A stretch of DNA of 64,000 bases from NCBI RefSeq assembly GCF_011250635.1, contig NZ_JAANNP010000003.1:204121-268120 (forward strand), read 5' to 3'. The position numbers and the translations under genes are program-made. The notes beneath the pieces were generated by a model. That model was given only the letters and a program-made list of their open reading frames with translations. It had not been told where the DNA came from and did not search any database. The DNA comes from Motilibacter deserti. Its GTDB lineage: Bacteria; Actinomycetota; Actinomycetes; Motilibacterales; Motilibacteraceae. Positions 45,042 through 54,124 of the stretch are shown in pieces (position 1 is the first letter of the stretch; each line of letters starts with the position of its first letter).

Positions 45042-46096
45042 GCTCGAGGTCTCTGCGCTGGGCCGCACGACTGCTCGCTCCGGCTGCGGTGCTCGTCGTG
45101 GTGGCGCTCGCCGACATCGCCACCGGCCAGCGCGCCGTGGTGCTGTCCCTCGTCGTCGTCGCGCCTCTGCTGGCCGCCAGCCTGCTCGGACCGCTGCTCA
45201 CCGCCGGCTACGCGTTCGCCGCGCTCGTCGTGGGCGCGGTGCTCGGTGCCGCCTCCGAGCTGTACGTCGAGCGCAGGCTCGGCGACCAGCTCGTGCGCCT
45301 GCTCACCATCGCCCTCGGCGGCGTGCTCGCCGTCGCCACGGCGTACGCACGCGTCCGACGAGAGGAGCGCCTGGCTCGCGTGCTGCGGGTCGCCGCAGTC
45401 GCCCAGCAGGCGATCCTCCCCGCGGTGCCGGAGCAGATCGGGCCGCTACGGCTCGCGGCCTCCTACGACAGCGCCGCGCAGGAGGCTGCGATCGGCGGAG
45501 ACCTCTACGCCGCGGTGCCGAGCCCGTTCGGCGTCCGGCTGCTCATCGGGGACGTGCGCGGAAAAGGGCTGGACGCGGTACGCCTCGCCTCGGCGGTGGT
45601 GGGCGCGTTCCGTGAGCGCGCGCACGACCGCTCGGAGCTGGCCGAGCTCGTCCGGGACCTCGACCGGGCCGTGATCCGTGCAGCGGGGGACGAGGACTTC
45701 GTCACTGCGGCCGTCGCGCAGGTGAGCGGGGGCGAGCTGCTCCTCGTCAACGCCGGGCATGTCCCGCCGCTGCTCGTCCGAGCCGGAGTCGCCGCAGCGC
45801 TCGCTCCGACATCCGCGTCGTCACCGCTGGGCCTGGGGGTGAGCGCTCGTCCTGTCCCCGTGGCGCTCGAGCCCGGGGACCGTCTGCTGCTCTACACCGA
45901 CGGCATCACCGAGGCCCGCCGTCCCACGGACCGCTCCTTCTTCCCGCTGGACCGCGTCGTCGTGCCGTGCCTCGGGTCGGGCACCCTGCCCGACGCGCTG
46001 CAGTCGCTGCGGGCGGCCGTGACCGAGTGGGTGGGCGGGACGCTGCAGGACGACGTCGCCCTCCTCGCCGTCGAGTACGCGCCGGGCGACGGCTGA
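45038..46096 (+). CDS. Membrane SpoIIE/PP2C-type serine phosphatase
   Basis: The 352-residue protein has three or four N-terminal transmembrane helices (VLVVVALADIATG onward to about residue 100) without a recognised sensor domain, then a PP2C/SpoIIE catalytic domain with GGDLYAAVPSPFG, LLIGDVRGKGLDAV, YTDGITEARRP and QDDVALLAVEY. Metal-coordinating Asp residues are intact. GTG 45038 overlaps the antiporter stop, so membrane-linked phosphatase and antiporter are probably made together. Its substrate, most likely a STAS-type anti-anti-sigma factor, is not encoded nearby. Confidence 0.9.
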   Translation: MSSRSLRWAARLLAPAAVLVVVALADIATGQRAVVLSLVVVAPLLAASLLGPLLTAGYAFAALVVGAVLGAASELYVERRLGDQLVRLLTIALGGVLAVATAYARVRREERLARVLRVAAVAQQAILPAVPEQIGPLRLAASYDSAAQEAAIGGDLYAAVPSPFGVRLLIGDVRGKGLDAVRLASAVVGAFRERAHDRSELAELVRDLDRAVIRAAGDEDFVTAAVAQVSGGELLLVNAGHVPPLLVRAGVAAALAPTSASSPLGLGVSARPVPVALEPGDRLLLYTDGITEARRPTDRSFFPLDRVVVPCLGSGTLPDALQSLRAAVTEWVGGTLQDDVALLAVEYAPGDG

Positions 46097-46125
46097 CACC
46101 TCGGAGCGGCCGGGCCAAGGGGCGG

Positions 46126-46676
46126 TCAACGGGCTGTCGAGGCAGTGCAGGGACAGTCAGCCGGACCGACCTGCTTGGCGTCCCCGGTCCCGCTCAGGTG
46201 CCGCGCAGCGTCGACCAGCCCGACGTGGCTGAAGGCCTGCGGGTGTTGCCGACCTGCCGCCCACCCCGGTGTCGTACTCCTCGCTGAGCAGGCCGAGGTC
46301 GCTGAGCAGGCCGAGCAGCCGATCGAAGAGGCCTCGGGCCTCGCGCGTGCGGCCCAGGCGGGTCTCCGGCGACCGCCCGCAGCAGCCACTCGCGCCACGC
46401 CTTGGCCTGGTCGATGTAGCCCGTGCCGAGCAACGCTTGCAGGGTGAACGTGGCGTCGCGCAGCCAGCAGAGGCGGTATTCCCAGTTGTGCGGCCCGCCC
46501 AGCTGCTCGGGAAGCGAGGTCGTGGCCGCCGCGACGATGCCACCGGTGGGGGCGTGGGCCAGCGCCTCGAGCCCAACGAGTGACCGGCGGACGGCGTCGT
46601 CCCACTCGCCGTCGTGGTCGCACTGAGCGGTCCAGTCCTGCCAGAGCTGCTGCGCGGTGGTGCCCAGGCGCACGAG
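46126..46676 (-). pseudogene. Remnant of a GH15 glucoamylase/trehalase-like gene
   Basis: Three pieces of a family 15 glycoside hydrolase can be read in different frames. The first (from 46673 downwards) gives APTGGIVAAATTSLPEQLGG and NWEYRLCWLRDATFTL up to RAVAGDP; the second gives EARGLFDRLLGLLSDLGL and LLSEEYDTGVG; the third gives PQAFSHVGLVDAARHL near the C-terminus. In intact relatives about 200 residues precede the first piece and over 100 lie between the first and second. The gene has therefore lost its 5' end, an internal block, and reading frame. No product is expected. Confidence 0.85.
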
Positions 46677-46839
46677 TCAACGCCCGAAGGTCACAGGCGA
46701 CACGAAGTCGACCTGAACCTCTTCAGGCCGGGATGGCGCTCGGCGACGTGTCGGGTTCGTGACGAATCCGGGCTCGGCGGTCCTTCGGGGTCTTGGCGGG
46801 TACGCCCGCGCCAGGTGCCGAGCGGGAGGCGGATGCAGC

Positions 46840-47355
46840 ATGTGGTTCGACACGTGGTCCGATCTGGGGCGAGTGCTGGCGGTGGGCGCTGCGGCGTACG
46901 CCACCGTCGTGCTGGTTCTGCGGGCGTCGGGCAAGCGGACACTGGCCAAGCTGAACGCGTTCGACCTGATCGTGACGGTGGCCCTCGGTTCCACGCTCGC
47001 GACGATCCTGCTCAACGCGGACGTGTCGTGGGCCGAGGGCGCTGTGGCGCTCGCCTTGCTCGCGGCCCTGCAGTTCCTGGTGGCGTGGACGACGGTGCGG
47101 CTTCCCGGTGGCCGCCCGGTCGTCACGGCGCGTCCCACGCTGCTGCTCCTGGACGGTGCTCCGTTGCAGGCCGCGCTGCGCGCGCAGCGGGTGACGCTGG
47201 ACGAGGTGCGCCAGGCGGTGCGCGCCTCCGGTTCCGGCGACCTGTCGAGCGTCGCGGCGGTCGTCCTGGAGAGCGACGGGACGCTCAGCGTCATCCCGGC
47301 GAGCAAGGCCGGCGACCGCTCCGCCCTCGAGGGTGTGTCGGGGGTGGTGCGGTGA
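46840..47355 (+). CDS. DUF421 (YetF-like) membrane protein
   Basis: The 171-residue protein begins with three transmembrane helices, includes the family pattern VLRASGKRTLAKLNAFDLIVTVALGSTLA, and ends with a small cytoplasmic domain having LLLDGAPLQAALRAQRVTLDEVRQAVRASG and a final V-x-E-x-D-G-T-L-S-V-I motif (VVLESDGTLSVI). DUF421 proteins are widespread and functionally unassigned. ATG 46840 is supported by GGGAGG at 46824-46829. It follows the GH15 remnant, which is on the other strand. Confidence 0.88.
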   Translation: MWFDTWSDLGRVLAVGAAAYATVVLVLRASGKRTLAKLNAFDLIVTVALGSTLATILLNADVSWAEGAVALALLAALQFLVAWTTVRLPGGRPVVTARPTLLLLDGAPLQAALRAQRVTLDEVRQAVRASGSGDLSSVAAVVLESDGTLSVIPASKAGDRSALEGVSGVVR

Positions 47356-47406
47356 GCGGGCAGGCGGGTGAGGCCGCATTGCTCGCCCAGCGGGTGGGCA
47401 GCCCCC

Positions 47407-48564
47407 GTGAGTGAGCCCTCCGCAGCGCGCCGGGACACGGTGCTCGCCGTGGCTTTGGGGCGGGTCGCGCTGTGGAGCCTGCGGCTGCTGGTCATCGCGG
47501 CAGGGCTGGCGGTGCTGGCCTGGGCGCTCGGGGTGCTGTGGATGGTCCTGCTCCCGGCGCTGCTCGGGCTCTTCCTCGCCGCGGTCCTGTGGCCTGCGAC
47601 GAATGTGCTGCGCCGGCATTCCGTGCCTCCCGCGCTGGCTGCGCTCGGGGTCCTGCTGGCGGCCGTCGTCGTGCTCGTCGGGCTGGGCGCCGCGCTCGCG
47701 CCTCGGGTCGTCGACGAGACCCAGGAGCTCGCCGACTCGGTCACCGGCGGGTTGGAGCAGGTGCAGGGCTACCTCGAAGGCCCGCCGCTGAACCTGGACG
47801 ACGAGCAGCTCGGCGGCGCGGTCAGTGACGTGGTGGGACGGTTGCAGGCGAACGCGCAGACCGTGGCGGCGCGCGTGCTGTCGGGCGCCGCGGCCGCCGG
47901 GTCGGCCTTGCTCACGGCGTTCCTTGCGGTCGTCCTGTGCTTCTTCTACCTCAAGGACGGCCCCCGGTTCGTCCCCTGGCTCGCGGGCCTGTCCGGCCCG
48001 CGCGCCGGGCCGCACGTCGCCGAGCTGTGCGGCCGGGTCTGGACGATGCTCTCGGGGTTCGTCCGGGCGCAAGCCGCGGTCGGCCTCGTCGACGCAGTCT
48101 TCATCGGACTCGGGCTCGTCGTGCTGGGCGTGCCCCTCGCCCTGCCGCTGGCCGTCCTGGTCTTCTTCGGCGCGTTCATCCCGATCGTCGGGGCGGTCGT
48201 GACCGGTGCCCTCGCGGCACTCGTGGCGCTGGTGTCCGACGGGTTGGTGACCGCCCTGATCGTCGTCGGGATCGTGCTGGTCGTGCAGCAGCTCGAGGGC
48301 AACGTCCTGCAGCCGGTCCTCGTCGGCCGCTCGCTCGACCTGCACCCGGCCGTGGTCATCCTCGCCGTCACCGCCGGCGGCACGCTGCGGGGCGTGGTGG
48401 GCGCGTTCCTGGCGGTCCCGCTCGTCGGGGCAGTGGCTGTTGCCGTCCGGTACGCCCGCCTGCAGCTCGCCGACACCGTTCCCGGACCGGAGTCGCCCCC
48501 GATGCCGGCCGGGCAGCCCATGAGCGCCGAGGAGGCCGGCGCGGAGGCTCGCGACGCGGGCTGA
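47407..48564 (+). CDS. AI-2E family (PerM/TqsA-like) transporter
   Basis: The 385-residue protein has about eight membrane segments with the family landmarks LLPALLGLFLAAVLWPATNVLRR, FFYLKDGPRF, and the C-terminal LPLAVLVFFGAFIPIVGAVVTGALAALVAL and QQLEGNVLQPVLVGRSLDLHP. Family members export small molecules or ions; the AI-2 label is historical and the substrate is unknown. GTG 47407 gives a start close to the first helix; GTG 47368 is an in-frame alternative adding 13 residues. It follows the DUF421 gene by about 50 bp and is probably in the same transcript. Confidence 0.87.
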   Translation: MSEPSAARRDTVLAVALGRVALWSLRLLVIAAGLAVLAWALGVLWMVLLPALLGLFLAAVLWPATNVLRRHSVPPALAALGVLLAAVVVLVGLGAALAPRVVDETQELADSVTGGLEQVQGYLEGPPLNLDDEQLGGAVSDVVGRLQANAQTVAARVLSGAAAAGSALLTAFLAVVLCFFYLKDGPRFVPWLAGLSGPRAGPHVAELCGRVWTMLSGFVRAQAAVGLVDAVFIGLGLVVLGVPLALPLAVLVFFGAFIPIVGAVVTGALAALVALVSDGLVTALIVVGIVLVVQQLEGNVLQPVLVGRSLDLHPAVVILAVTAGGTLRGVVGAFLAVPLVGAVAVAVRYARLQLADTVPGPESPPMPAGQPMSAEEAGAEARDAG

Positions 48565-48773
48565 GGAGCGCCACCGGGAAGCCTCACTACGGCCGCTGCC
48601 GGCTCGGCCTCCCGCCGGACGCAGCCTCGTCCCGCACGTCGAACACCCATTGGAGCCCGGTACCTGCCCAGCAGGTCCAGGACCTTCGGTCCGTGTTGCA
48701 GCGATAGGGGCTGGCGTCGCCCGGCAGGCCGGGCCGGAGGAGCGGATCGAGCTCGTCGCAGCGCCGGACCGCC

Positions 48774-49097
48774 TCAGGACGGCCGGACGCTCTTCCGCGT
48801 ACGCGGCTGCAAGCAGTTGCACACGTCACGGACCCCCGTGGCACGCCAAGCCGCGAGCCCCGCCGCCCGGGCGGTCTCGGCGTCGGGCACTTCTCCTTCG
48901 AGCACGACGACCCCGGTCAGGGCCTGGAGGGAGATGTCGCAGCCACGGAGGCGGCGGTCGGCCGCGAGTGATTGCAGCGCGGAACGGCGAAGGGACTCGT
49001 CCGCCGACGCCGTGCGACTGTGGCCCTCATCGCTGCTTGCACCGTCGCGCGCCACGTTGCCGTGTTCGGCATTCAGCGCGCTCTCGAGCCCGCTCAT
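48774..49097 (-). CDS. BON-domain protein
   Basis: From ATG 49097 the product has 107 residues: a polar N-terminus and one BON domain (DESLRRSALQSLAADRRLRGCDISLQ, then GVVVLEGEVPDAETARAAG with the invariant Gly), ending in a basic tail with two Cys. BON domains bind phospholipid surfaces or act as small periplasmic/cytoplasmic modules; no signal peptide is evident. The start is uncertain (ATG 49184 would add 29 residues) and no Shine-Dalgarno is seen. It is divergent from a second BON gene 400 bp to the right. Confidence 0.6.
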   Translation of the reverse strand: MSGLESALNAEHGNVARDGASSDEGHSRTASADESLRRSALQSLAADRRLRGCDISLQALTGVVVLEGEVPDAETARAAGLAAWRATGVRDVCNCLQPRTRKSVRPS

Positions 49098-49501
49098 GTA
49101 CCAGGACCAGAATTTGAACACTCGGCCTCCAGGACGGGTCGCGCCGGTCGGGGTCCCCGGTCTCCTGCGGCTCAGCGTGTCCACCGTGTGTTGCGATCGG
49201 ACGTGCGAGGCTCGGTCGATTCCGTGACAGCCTCAGGGAGGGCGACGGTGCACGCCGGGGGGCGGCCGCAACAGGAACGTCGCCCTGCGACCAGGCGCCC
49301 GGAGCCACCACGTCCTCCGCACGGGCGTCGGCAGCATCGTGGCCGGCGAGGCAACGCCGCCATGGGGTCTGCGCCTCGCAACAGAGCCGTCAAGACATCG
49401 TCATCGAAATGATCGAGTAGCCGAGCCCCCGCGCGGCAAGGCAGGCTTCGAGCGCCTGTGGCGCGCTCACCGTCGCCGCGGGAGAAGCAGGAGGAGGAAC
49501 C
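49098..49501. other. 404-bp region between two divergent BON genes
   Basis: No gene is supported here. It probably holds both promoters. On the plus side TCAT at 49401-49404, 15 nt and GCCGAGCC at 49420-49427 weakly resemble a sigma-28-type promoter upstream of the right-hand BON gene; a strong AGGAGG lies at 49490-49497 before its start. Confidence 0.35.
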
Positions 49502-49789
49502 GTGTCCCTGACCCCCTGGTCCGACGAGGACCCGGCGTTGGAGTACGCCGTGCTGGCTCAGCCGTTGATCGGCTCGCTCCCGGACGCCGACCTCAAGGCG
49601 GACGTGGTGGACAAGGTCCGGGCAGCCGTCGACGGCGTGCCTGCTGACCTCGAGGTGGACGTCCGGGACGGGCTGGTCGTCGTCTCGGGGACCATCGGGT
49701 CGTGGAGCGGCAAGCAGGCCGTGAGCGAGGCCGTGAGAAGCACTCCCGGAGTGGTCGACGTCCGCAACGAGCTGTGCCCGACGACGTAG
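49502..49789 (+). CDS. BON-domain protein, small
   Basis: The 95-residue protein is essentially one BON domain: LKADVVDKVRAAVDGVPADLEVDVRDGLVVVSGTIGSWSGKQAVSEAV in which the pattern of a helix, two strands and the conserved Gly (SGTIGS) is clear, ending GVVDVRNEL. GTG 49502 has AGGAGGAGGA just upstream. It lacks a signal peptide, so is probably cytoplasmic. Paired divergently with the other BON gene and located next to membrane stress-type genes; function unknown. Confidence 0.8.
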   Translation: MSLTPWSDEDPALEYAVLAQPLIGSLPDADLKADVVDKVRAAVDGVPADLEVDVRDGLVVVSGTIGSWSGKQAVSEAVRSTPGVVDVRNELCPTT

Positions 49790-49915
49790 CCCAGCGCCAT
49801 GAGCACCGTGGAGGGCGGCTGCGCCTGGTCTGCTCGGCTTGACATGGCACGGTCGCCGGCCGACGGCGAGAGGCTCCCCACCAGGACGGTGCGGAGCCTC
49901 CCGCCATGGGTCTCG

Positions 49916-50698
49916 CTAGCGCTCCGCGCCGAGGTACGCCAGCACGCCCTCGGCCACTGCCCGCGCGACCTTGCCACGACCTGAACCTGAGCTCAGGAAT
50001 CGCGCATCGGTGGAGTTGCGCATGTTGCCGCACTCGATCATCGCTGCGGGCTGACGGGCGAGGTTGAGCCCGGCAAGGTCGGAACGGCGGGCCAGGCCCG
50101 GCTCCCTGATGCCCCCCGGGTAGGTGGCGCGGGGCAGCCCGGTGACCGAGGAGAACGACGCGCGCAGCGCGCGGGCCAGGCCGTCGGAGGAGGTGAGGAT
50201 CCTGCGGTTGCCCTTGTCCGGGGCGAGCGCGGGCTCGATCACATGGAAGCCCCGGGCCCGTGCGGATGCCCCGTCGGCGTGGATCGAGACCACGACCTCG
50301 GCCCGGCGGGAGTTGGCGATCCGGGCGCGGCGGTCCACGCATGGGCCCACGCCCTTGTCGTCCGGGCGGGTCAGCGTGACAGTGGCGCCGAGGCCGCGCA
50401 GGATGCCCGCCGCGCGCACGGCCACGTCATAGGTGAACGCATGTTCGGCGTAGCCGGCGTTGGTAGAAGTCCCCGTGGTGTTGCACGGCTTCTTGAAGCC
50501 CCCGGCTTCCACCAGCCGGTTGATGATCTCGGGGTGGCGGGCGTTGGCGCCATTGTGCCCGGGGTCGAGCACGATGCGCCGCCCGTCCAGCGGGAGCGGG
50601 GCCGGTGGCCGCTCGGCGGCCGAGACCCCGCCGGGAGCTCCGGTCGCGACGGCCAGGGCGATCAGCGCCGACAGGGCGGGGCCGCGGGAGATGCGCAC
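49916..50698 (-). CDS. Secreted N-acetylmuramoyl-L-alanine amidase (Amidase_3)
   Basis: Zinc amidase that releases peptides from peptidoglycan. The 260-residue precursor has a signal peptide (about residues 1-27, ending VSAAE) and the Amidase_3 ligands: His in LDPGHNG, Glu in the AEHAFTYDVA helix, His in VSIHADGA, and the catalytic Glu in IECGNMRN. The pair C-N/C-V (KKPCNTTG and GPCVDRR) could form a disulfide, as in related actinobacterial amidases. Starts with ATG 50698, 77 bp from the divergent chemoreceptor gene. Confidence 0.92.
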   Translation of the reverse strand: MRISRGPALSALIALAVATGAPGGVSAAERPPAPLPLDGRRIVLDPGHNGANARHPEIINRLVEAGGFKKPCNTTGTSTNAGYAEHAFTYDVAVRAAGILRGLGATVTLTRPDDKGVGPCVDRRARIANSRRAEVVVSIHADGASARARGFHVIEPALAPDKGNRRILTSSDGLARALRASFSSVTGLPRATYPGGIREPGLARRSDLAGLNLARQPAAMIECGNMRNSTDARFLSSGSGRGKVARAVAEGVLAYLGAER

Positions 50699-50775
50699 CG
50701 GTCCATTAGACCGGGTGGGTGAAAGGCGGTGCCCTGTGCTTCAGGCAACGGCTCTAGAAGCCCGACACCCGAGCC

Positions 50776-52896
50776 ATGAGCACTCTGCGCGCCCGCGCCC
50801 GGCGGGGCATCCGCTTCCGGGTCACCGCCCTGCTGGTCGGGGGGACCGTACTGACGTCTGTCGTGCTGACCGCATTCGGCGCGCTGCAGGCCGGGGGCAT
50901 GGGGGCTGACGTCCGCGACGAGGTCGCGGGGCTCACCGACCAGCAGCTCGACCGGGTGGCCGACGGCGTCTACGACGTCGTGTCGACCCAGGGCGACCTG
51001 ACCAGCCTCAAGCTCGACAGCGACCTGCGGGTGGCGAGCGACGTGCTGCGCCGGGCCGGCGGGTTCGGCACCGGCGGGGGCACGGTCACCTGGGACGCGA
51101 AGAACCAGGTGACCCAGGAGCAGGAGCGGGTCCGGCTGCCGCGCGCGGTCGCCGGGGACACCTGGCTCGGGCAGAACACCGACGCCGACCGGGCCACGCC
51201 GGTCGTCGACGAGGTCAAGCGCCTCGTCGGCGGGACGGCGACGATCTTCCAGCGCATGCCCGACGGCGGTATGCTCCGCGTCGCCACCAATGTCCTGGGC
51301 AAGGACGGCAAGCGCGCGATCGGCACCTATATCCCGGCCGTCGGCGCCGACGGCAAGCCCAACGCGGTCGTCTCGACCGTCACGGCGGGCAAGACCTACC
51401 GCGGCATCGCCTTCGTCGTCGACAGCTACTACGTCGCGGTCTACGAGCCGCTGAAGGACGAGCGCGGCCGCGTCGTCGGCATGCTGTACGTCGGGGCCAA
51501 GCAAGAGAGCATCCCCACGCTGCGGGAGGCCCTCATGCAGGCGAAGGCGGGCGAGCACGGCACGGTCGCCATCGTCGGCGGCAGCGGGGACCGGCTCGGC
51601 AAGGTCATGATGAGCACCTGGCCGGAGGGCACGGATCCGCTGACGGTCGCGGACGCCGACGGGAAGAAGTACCTCGCCGACGCCGTGGCCGCGGGCGCGA
51701 CCCTCGACGCGGGGGAGCTGGCGACCGTGGCCTACCGCGACGGAGCGACGGGCGGCCACACCATCCGCGTGAGCTACTACCAGCCCTGGGACTGGGTGAT
51801 CCTCGTCGACTCCCAGGACAGCGACTTTGCGACGGTGGACAAGGACGTGGCGGACGGGACGCGCGGCCTGATCCTGTCGCTCGTCGTCGCGGCACTGCTC
51901 GTCGCCGTCGTGGCCGCCGTCGTCGCGGGGCTCGTCGGCGCCCGCATGGCGCGCCCGCTCGAGCGGCTCCACGAGCGGCTGCGCGCGGTCTCGGACGGCG
52001 ACGGCGACCTCACGGCTCGGCTCGACGAGGACGAGCCGGGGGAGGCCGGGCAGCTGGCGCGCGCCTTCAACGCCTTCGTGGCCAAGGTCGCCACCACCGT
52101 CGACGGCGTGGCGCGGGTCGCGGCGAAGCTGCAGGCGAGCGGCGCTGAAGTCGGCACGATCGCCGAGGACCTCGGCCGGGCGGCGAACCGTTCGGCCGAG
52201 CACGCGGCGCAGGCCGAGGGCGCCGCTCGCGACGTGAGCGCCAACGTCCACGAGCTGACGATGGGGGCCGAGGAGATGTCGTCCTCGATCACCGAGATCT
52301 CGCGCAACGCGGCGGAGGCGGCGGCGGTCGCGGGCGACGCGGTGCGGACCGTCGAGCGCACCACGGTGACGGTCGACAAGCTCGCGACCTCGAGCGCCCG
52401 GATCGACGAGGTGGTCAAGGCGATCACCTCCATCGCCGAGCAGACCAAGCTCCTCGCGCTCAACGCGACCATCGAGGCGGCCCGCGCGGGTGAGGCCGGC
52501 AAGGGGTTCGCGGTCGTCGCGAACGAGGTGAAGGAGCTGGCGACCGAGACCGCCCGCGCGACGGACGACATCAGCCGCCGCGTCGGCGCCATCCAGGAGG
52601 AGACCGGCGAGGTCACGGCGGCCATCACGCGGATGGGCGAGGTCATCGCGTCGATCGACAGCTTCCAGACCAACATCGCCGGCGCCGTCGAGGAGCAGAC
52701 GGCGACGACGGCCGGCATGCAGCAGCAGATGGCCGGCACCCGCGACGCGGCGACCCAGATCGCGGCCGGCATCGCCGACGTGGCGGCGGCGGCGTCCTCG
52801 ACCGACGAGCGTGCCGGGCAGGCGCAGCGGACCGCCGCCGAGCTGGCCGAGCTGACCGACGAGCTCGGGCGCCTCGTGTCCAGCTTCCGGCGCTGA
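50776..52896 (+). CDS. Methyl-accepting chemotaxis protein with Cache-type sensor
   Basis: Transmembrane chemoreceptor of 706 residues. N-terminal helix ([22 protein letters not shown]), an extracytoplasmic double-Cache-like sensor (about residues 40-355, with [23 protein letters not shown] and [15 protein letters not shown]), a second helix ([23 protein letters not shown]), HAMP ([25 protein letters not shown]) and a signalling domain whose tip reads [21 protein letters not shown] and [15 protein letters not shown]. No CheR-tethering pentapeptide is seen at the C-terminus. No other che genes are in the window. A weak sigma-28-like box lies right before the ATG. Confidence 0.95.
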   Translation: MSTLRARARRGIRFRVTALLVGGTVLTSVVLTAFGALQAGGMGADVRDEVAGLTDQQLDRVADGVYDVVSTQGDLTSLKLDSDLRVASDVLRRAGGFGTGGGTVTWDAKNQVTQEQERVRLPRAVAGDTWLGQNTDADRATPVVDEVKRLVGGTATIFQRMPDGGMLRVATNVLGKDGKRAIGTYIPAVGADGKPNAVVSTVTAGKTYRGIAFVVDSYYVAVYEPLKDERGRVVGMLYVGAKQESIPTLREALMQAKAGEHGTVAIVGGSGDRLGKVMMSTWPEGTDPLTVADADGKKYLADAVAAGATLDAGELATVAYRDGATGGHTIRVSYYQPWDWVILVDSQDSDFATVDKDVADGTRGLILSLVVAALLVAVVAAVVAGLVGARMARPLERLHERLRAVSDGDGDLTARLDEDEPGEAGQLARAFNAFVAKVATTVDGVARVAAKLQASGAEVGTIAEDLGRAANRSAEHAAQAEGAARDVSANVHELTMGAEEMSSSITEISRNAAEAAAVAGDAVRTVERTTVTVDKLATSSARIDEVVKAITSIAEQTKLLALNATIEAARAGEAGKGFAVVANEVKELATETARATDDISRRVGAIQEETGEVTAAITRMGEVIASIDSFQTNIAGAVEEQTATTAGMQQQMAGTRDAATQIAAGIADVAAAASSTDERAGQAQRTAAELAELTDELGRLVSSFRR

Positions 52897-52921
52897 CGAG
52901 CTCACCTGGACGCCCACCACG

Positions 52922-52959
52922 GGGCCGGCTCGCACCCGCACGGGTGCGGGCCGGCCCTT
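52922..52959 (+). terminator. Terminator after the chemoreceptor gene
   Basis: A 16-bp GC-rich stem (GGGCCGGCTCGCACCC with GGGTGCGGGCCGGCCC, one U-G pair) with a 4-nt loop, followed by TT, starts 25 bp after the stop. Confidence 0.75.
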
Positions 52960-53191
52960 CGTCGTCGCGGAGTGACTTCCGCAGGACCGTGCGTAGCCGA
53001 TTGCGCTGGCAACGCGTTGGTCCCGCGTCCATGACGCGAGATCAGTCGGGTTTTTCCGGTTTTTCGCGCTGACGTGTCGGGGATCGACACCTCCGTCACG
53101 AGATCGCGAGTCGCGGACAGTCGCGACGGGAGCCGTCGAGCGGGAGGCCCGCTCCGGCACGAGACCCCACAGCACGGAAGGACGGACACCC

Positions 53192-54046
53192 ATGATCGGA
53201 ACGACCGACATCTCCGGCGTCATCGGCGGGACGCTGTACGGCAGCGACGGCGAGAAGATCGGCAAGATCGGCCAGGTCTACCTCGACGACCAGACGGGGC
53301 AGCCCGAGTGGCTGACGGTGCACACCGGTCTGTTCAGCACCAAGGAGACCTTCGTCCCGCTCGCCGAGGCGAGCACCACGGGTGACGAGGTGCGGGTGCC
53401 CTACACGAAGGACCAGATCAAGGACGCGCCCAACGTCGACCCCGAGGGCGGGCACCTGTCCGAGGCCGAGGAGGGCGAGCTGTTCCGCTACTACGGCGTG
53501 CAGCAGACGGGCACTGCCGGGTACGCCGGCGGCACCGAGGGCTACGCCGGCACCGAGCGCACCGAGGGCTACACCGGCACCGAAGGCTTCGCCGCGACCG
53601 AGGGCCGGGCGGGCTACGACGAGGCGGGCACAGTCGGGCACGACACCTCCGGCCCGACGACGGACGACGCGATGACGCGCTCGGAGGAGCGGCTGCGGGC
53701 CGGCAAGGAGACGGTCACCGCGGGCCGCGCCCGGCTGCGCAAGTGGGTCGAGACCGAGCAGCAGACGGTCACGGTGCCGGTCACCACCGAGCGCGCGACG
53801 CTCGTGACCGAGCCGATCACCGACGAGAACTACGACCGCGCCACCTCCGGCCCCGCGATCAGCGAGGAGGAGCACGAGGTCGTCCTGCACGCCGAGCGCC
53901 CGGTCGTCACGACCGAGGCCGTCCCCGTCGAGCGCGTGCGGCTCGACGTGGAGAGCGAGACGGTCGACGAGACGGTCACCGGTGACGTGCGCAAGGAGCG
54001 CATCGAGCTCGAGGGCGACGTCGACGCGGGCACCACGCGCCGCTGA
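53192..54046 (+). CDS. PRC-barrel and DUF2382 domain protein
   Basis: The 284-residue protein has an N-terminal PRC-barrel (LYGSDGEKIGKIGQVYLDD ... EWLTVHTGLFSTKETFVPL), a low-complexity middle (about residues 108-150) with repeated GYAGTE/GYTGTE-like units, and a C-terminal DUF2382 domain (EERLRAGKETVTAGRARLRKWV, then VTVPVTTERATLVTEPI and VVTTEAVPVERVRLD). Such proteins are common in actinomycetes and suspected of stress roles; nothing catalytic is visible. ATG 53192 has GGAAGGA upstream. It is flanked by strong terminators, so is monocistronic. Confidence 0.9.
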   Translation: MIGTTDISGVIGGTLYGSDGEKIGKIGQVYLDDQTGQPEWLTVHTGLFSTKETFVPLAEASTTGDEVRVPYTKDQIKDAPNVDPEGGHLSEAEEGELFRYYGVQQTGTAGYAGGTEGYAGTERTEGYTGTEGFAATEGRAGYDEAGTVGHDTSGPTTDDAMTRSEERLRAGKETVTAGRARLRKWVETEQQTVTVPVTTERATLVTEPITDENYDRATSGPAISEEEHEVVLHAERPVVTTEAVPVERVRLDVESETVDETVTGDVRKERIELEGDVDAGTTRR

Positions 54047-54059
54047 GCCAGGCACGAGG

Positions 54060-54087
54060 AGCGGTGGCCGGACGTCCGGCCACCGCT
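54060..54087 (+). terminator. Palindromic terminator after the DUF2382 gene
   Basis: A perfect 28-bp palindrome (AGCGGTGGCCGGAC and its complement) 13 bp past the stop, then TTCC. In RNA the innermost bases form the loop. Confidence 0.7.
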
Positions 54088-54124
54088 TCCGTGTGCCCGG
54101 GCTCCTATCGGGCAGGGAGGACAC

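Noticed and set aside
47352-47414. A 20-codon frame overlapping the DUF421 stop (GTGA)
   Set aside because: The overlap is suggestive but the peptide is short, featureless and overlaps the next gene's start.
48587-48844. An 85-codon minus-strand frame overlapping the BON gene end
   Set aside because: Only the C-terminal part looks faintly protein-like and it overlaps the better supported BON gene in another frame.
53060-53085. Sigma-B-like promoter (GTTT-N16-GGGGAT) before the PRC-barrel gene
   Set aside because: The -10 half and spacing deviate too much, and the start codon is over 100 bp away.
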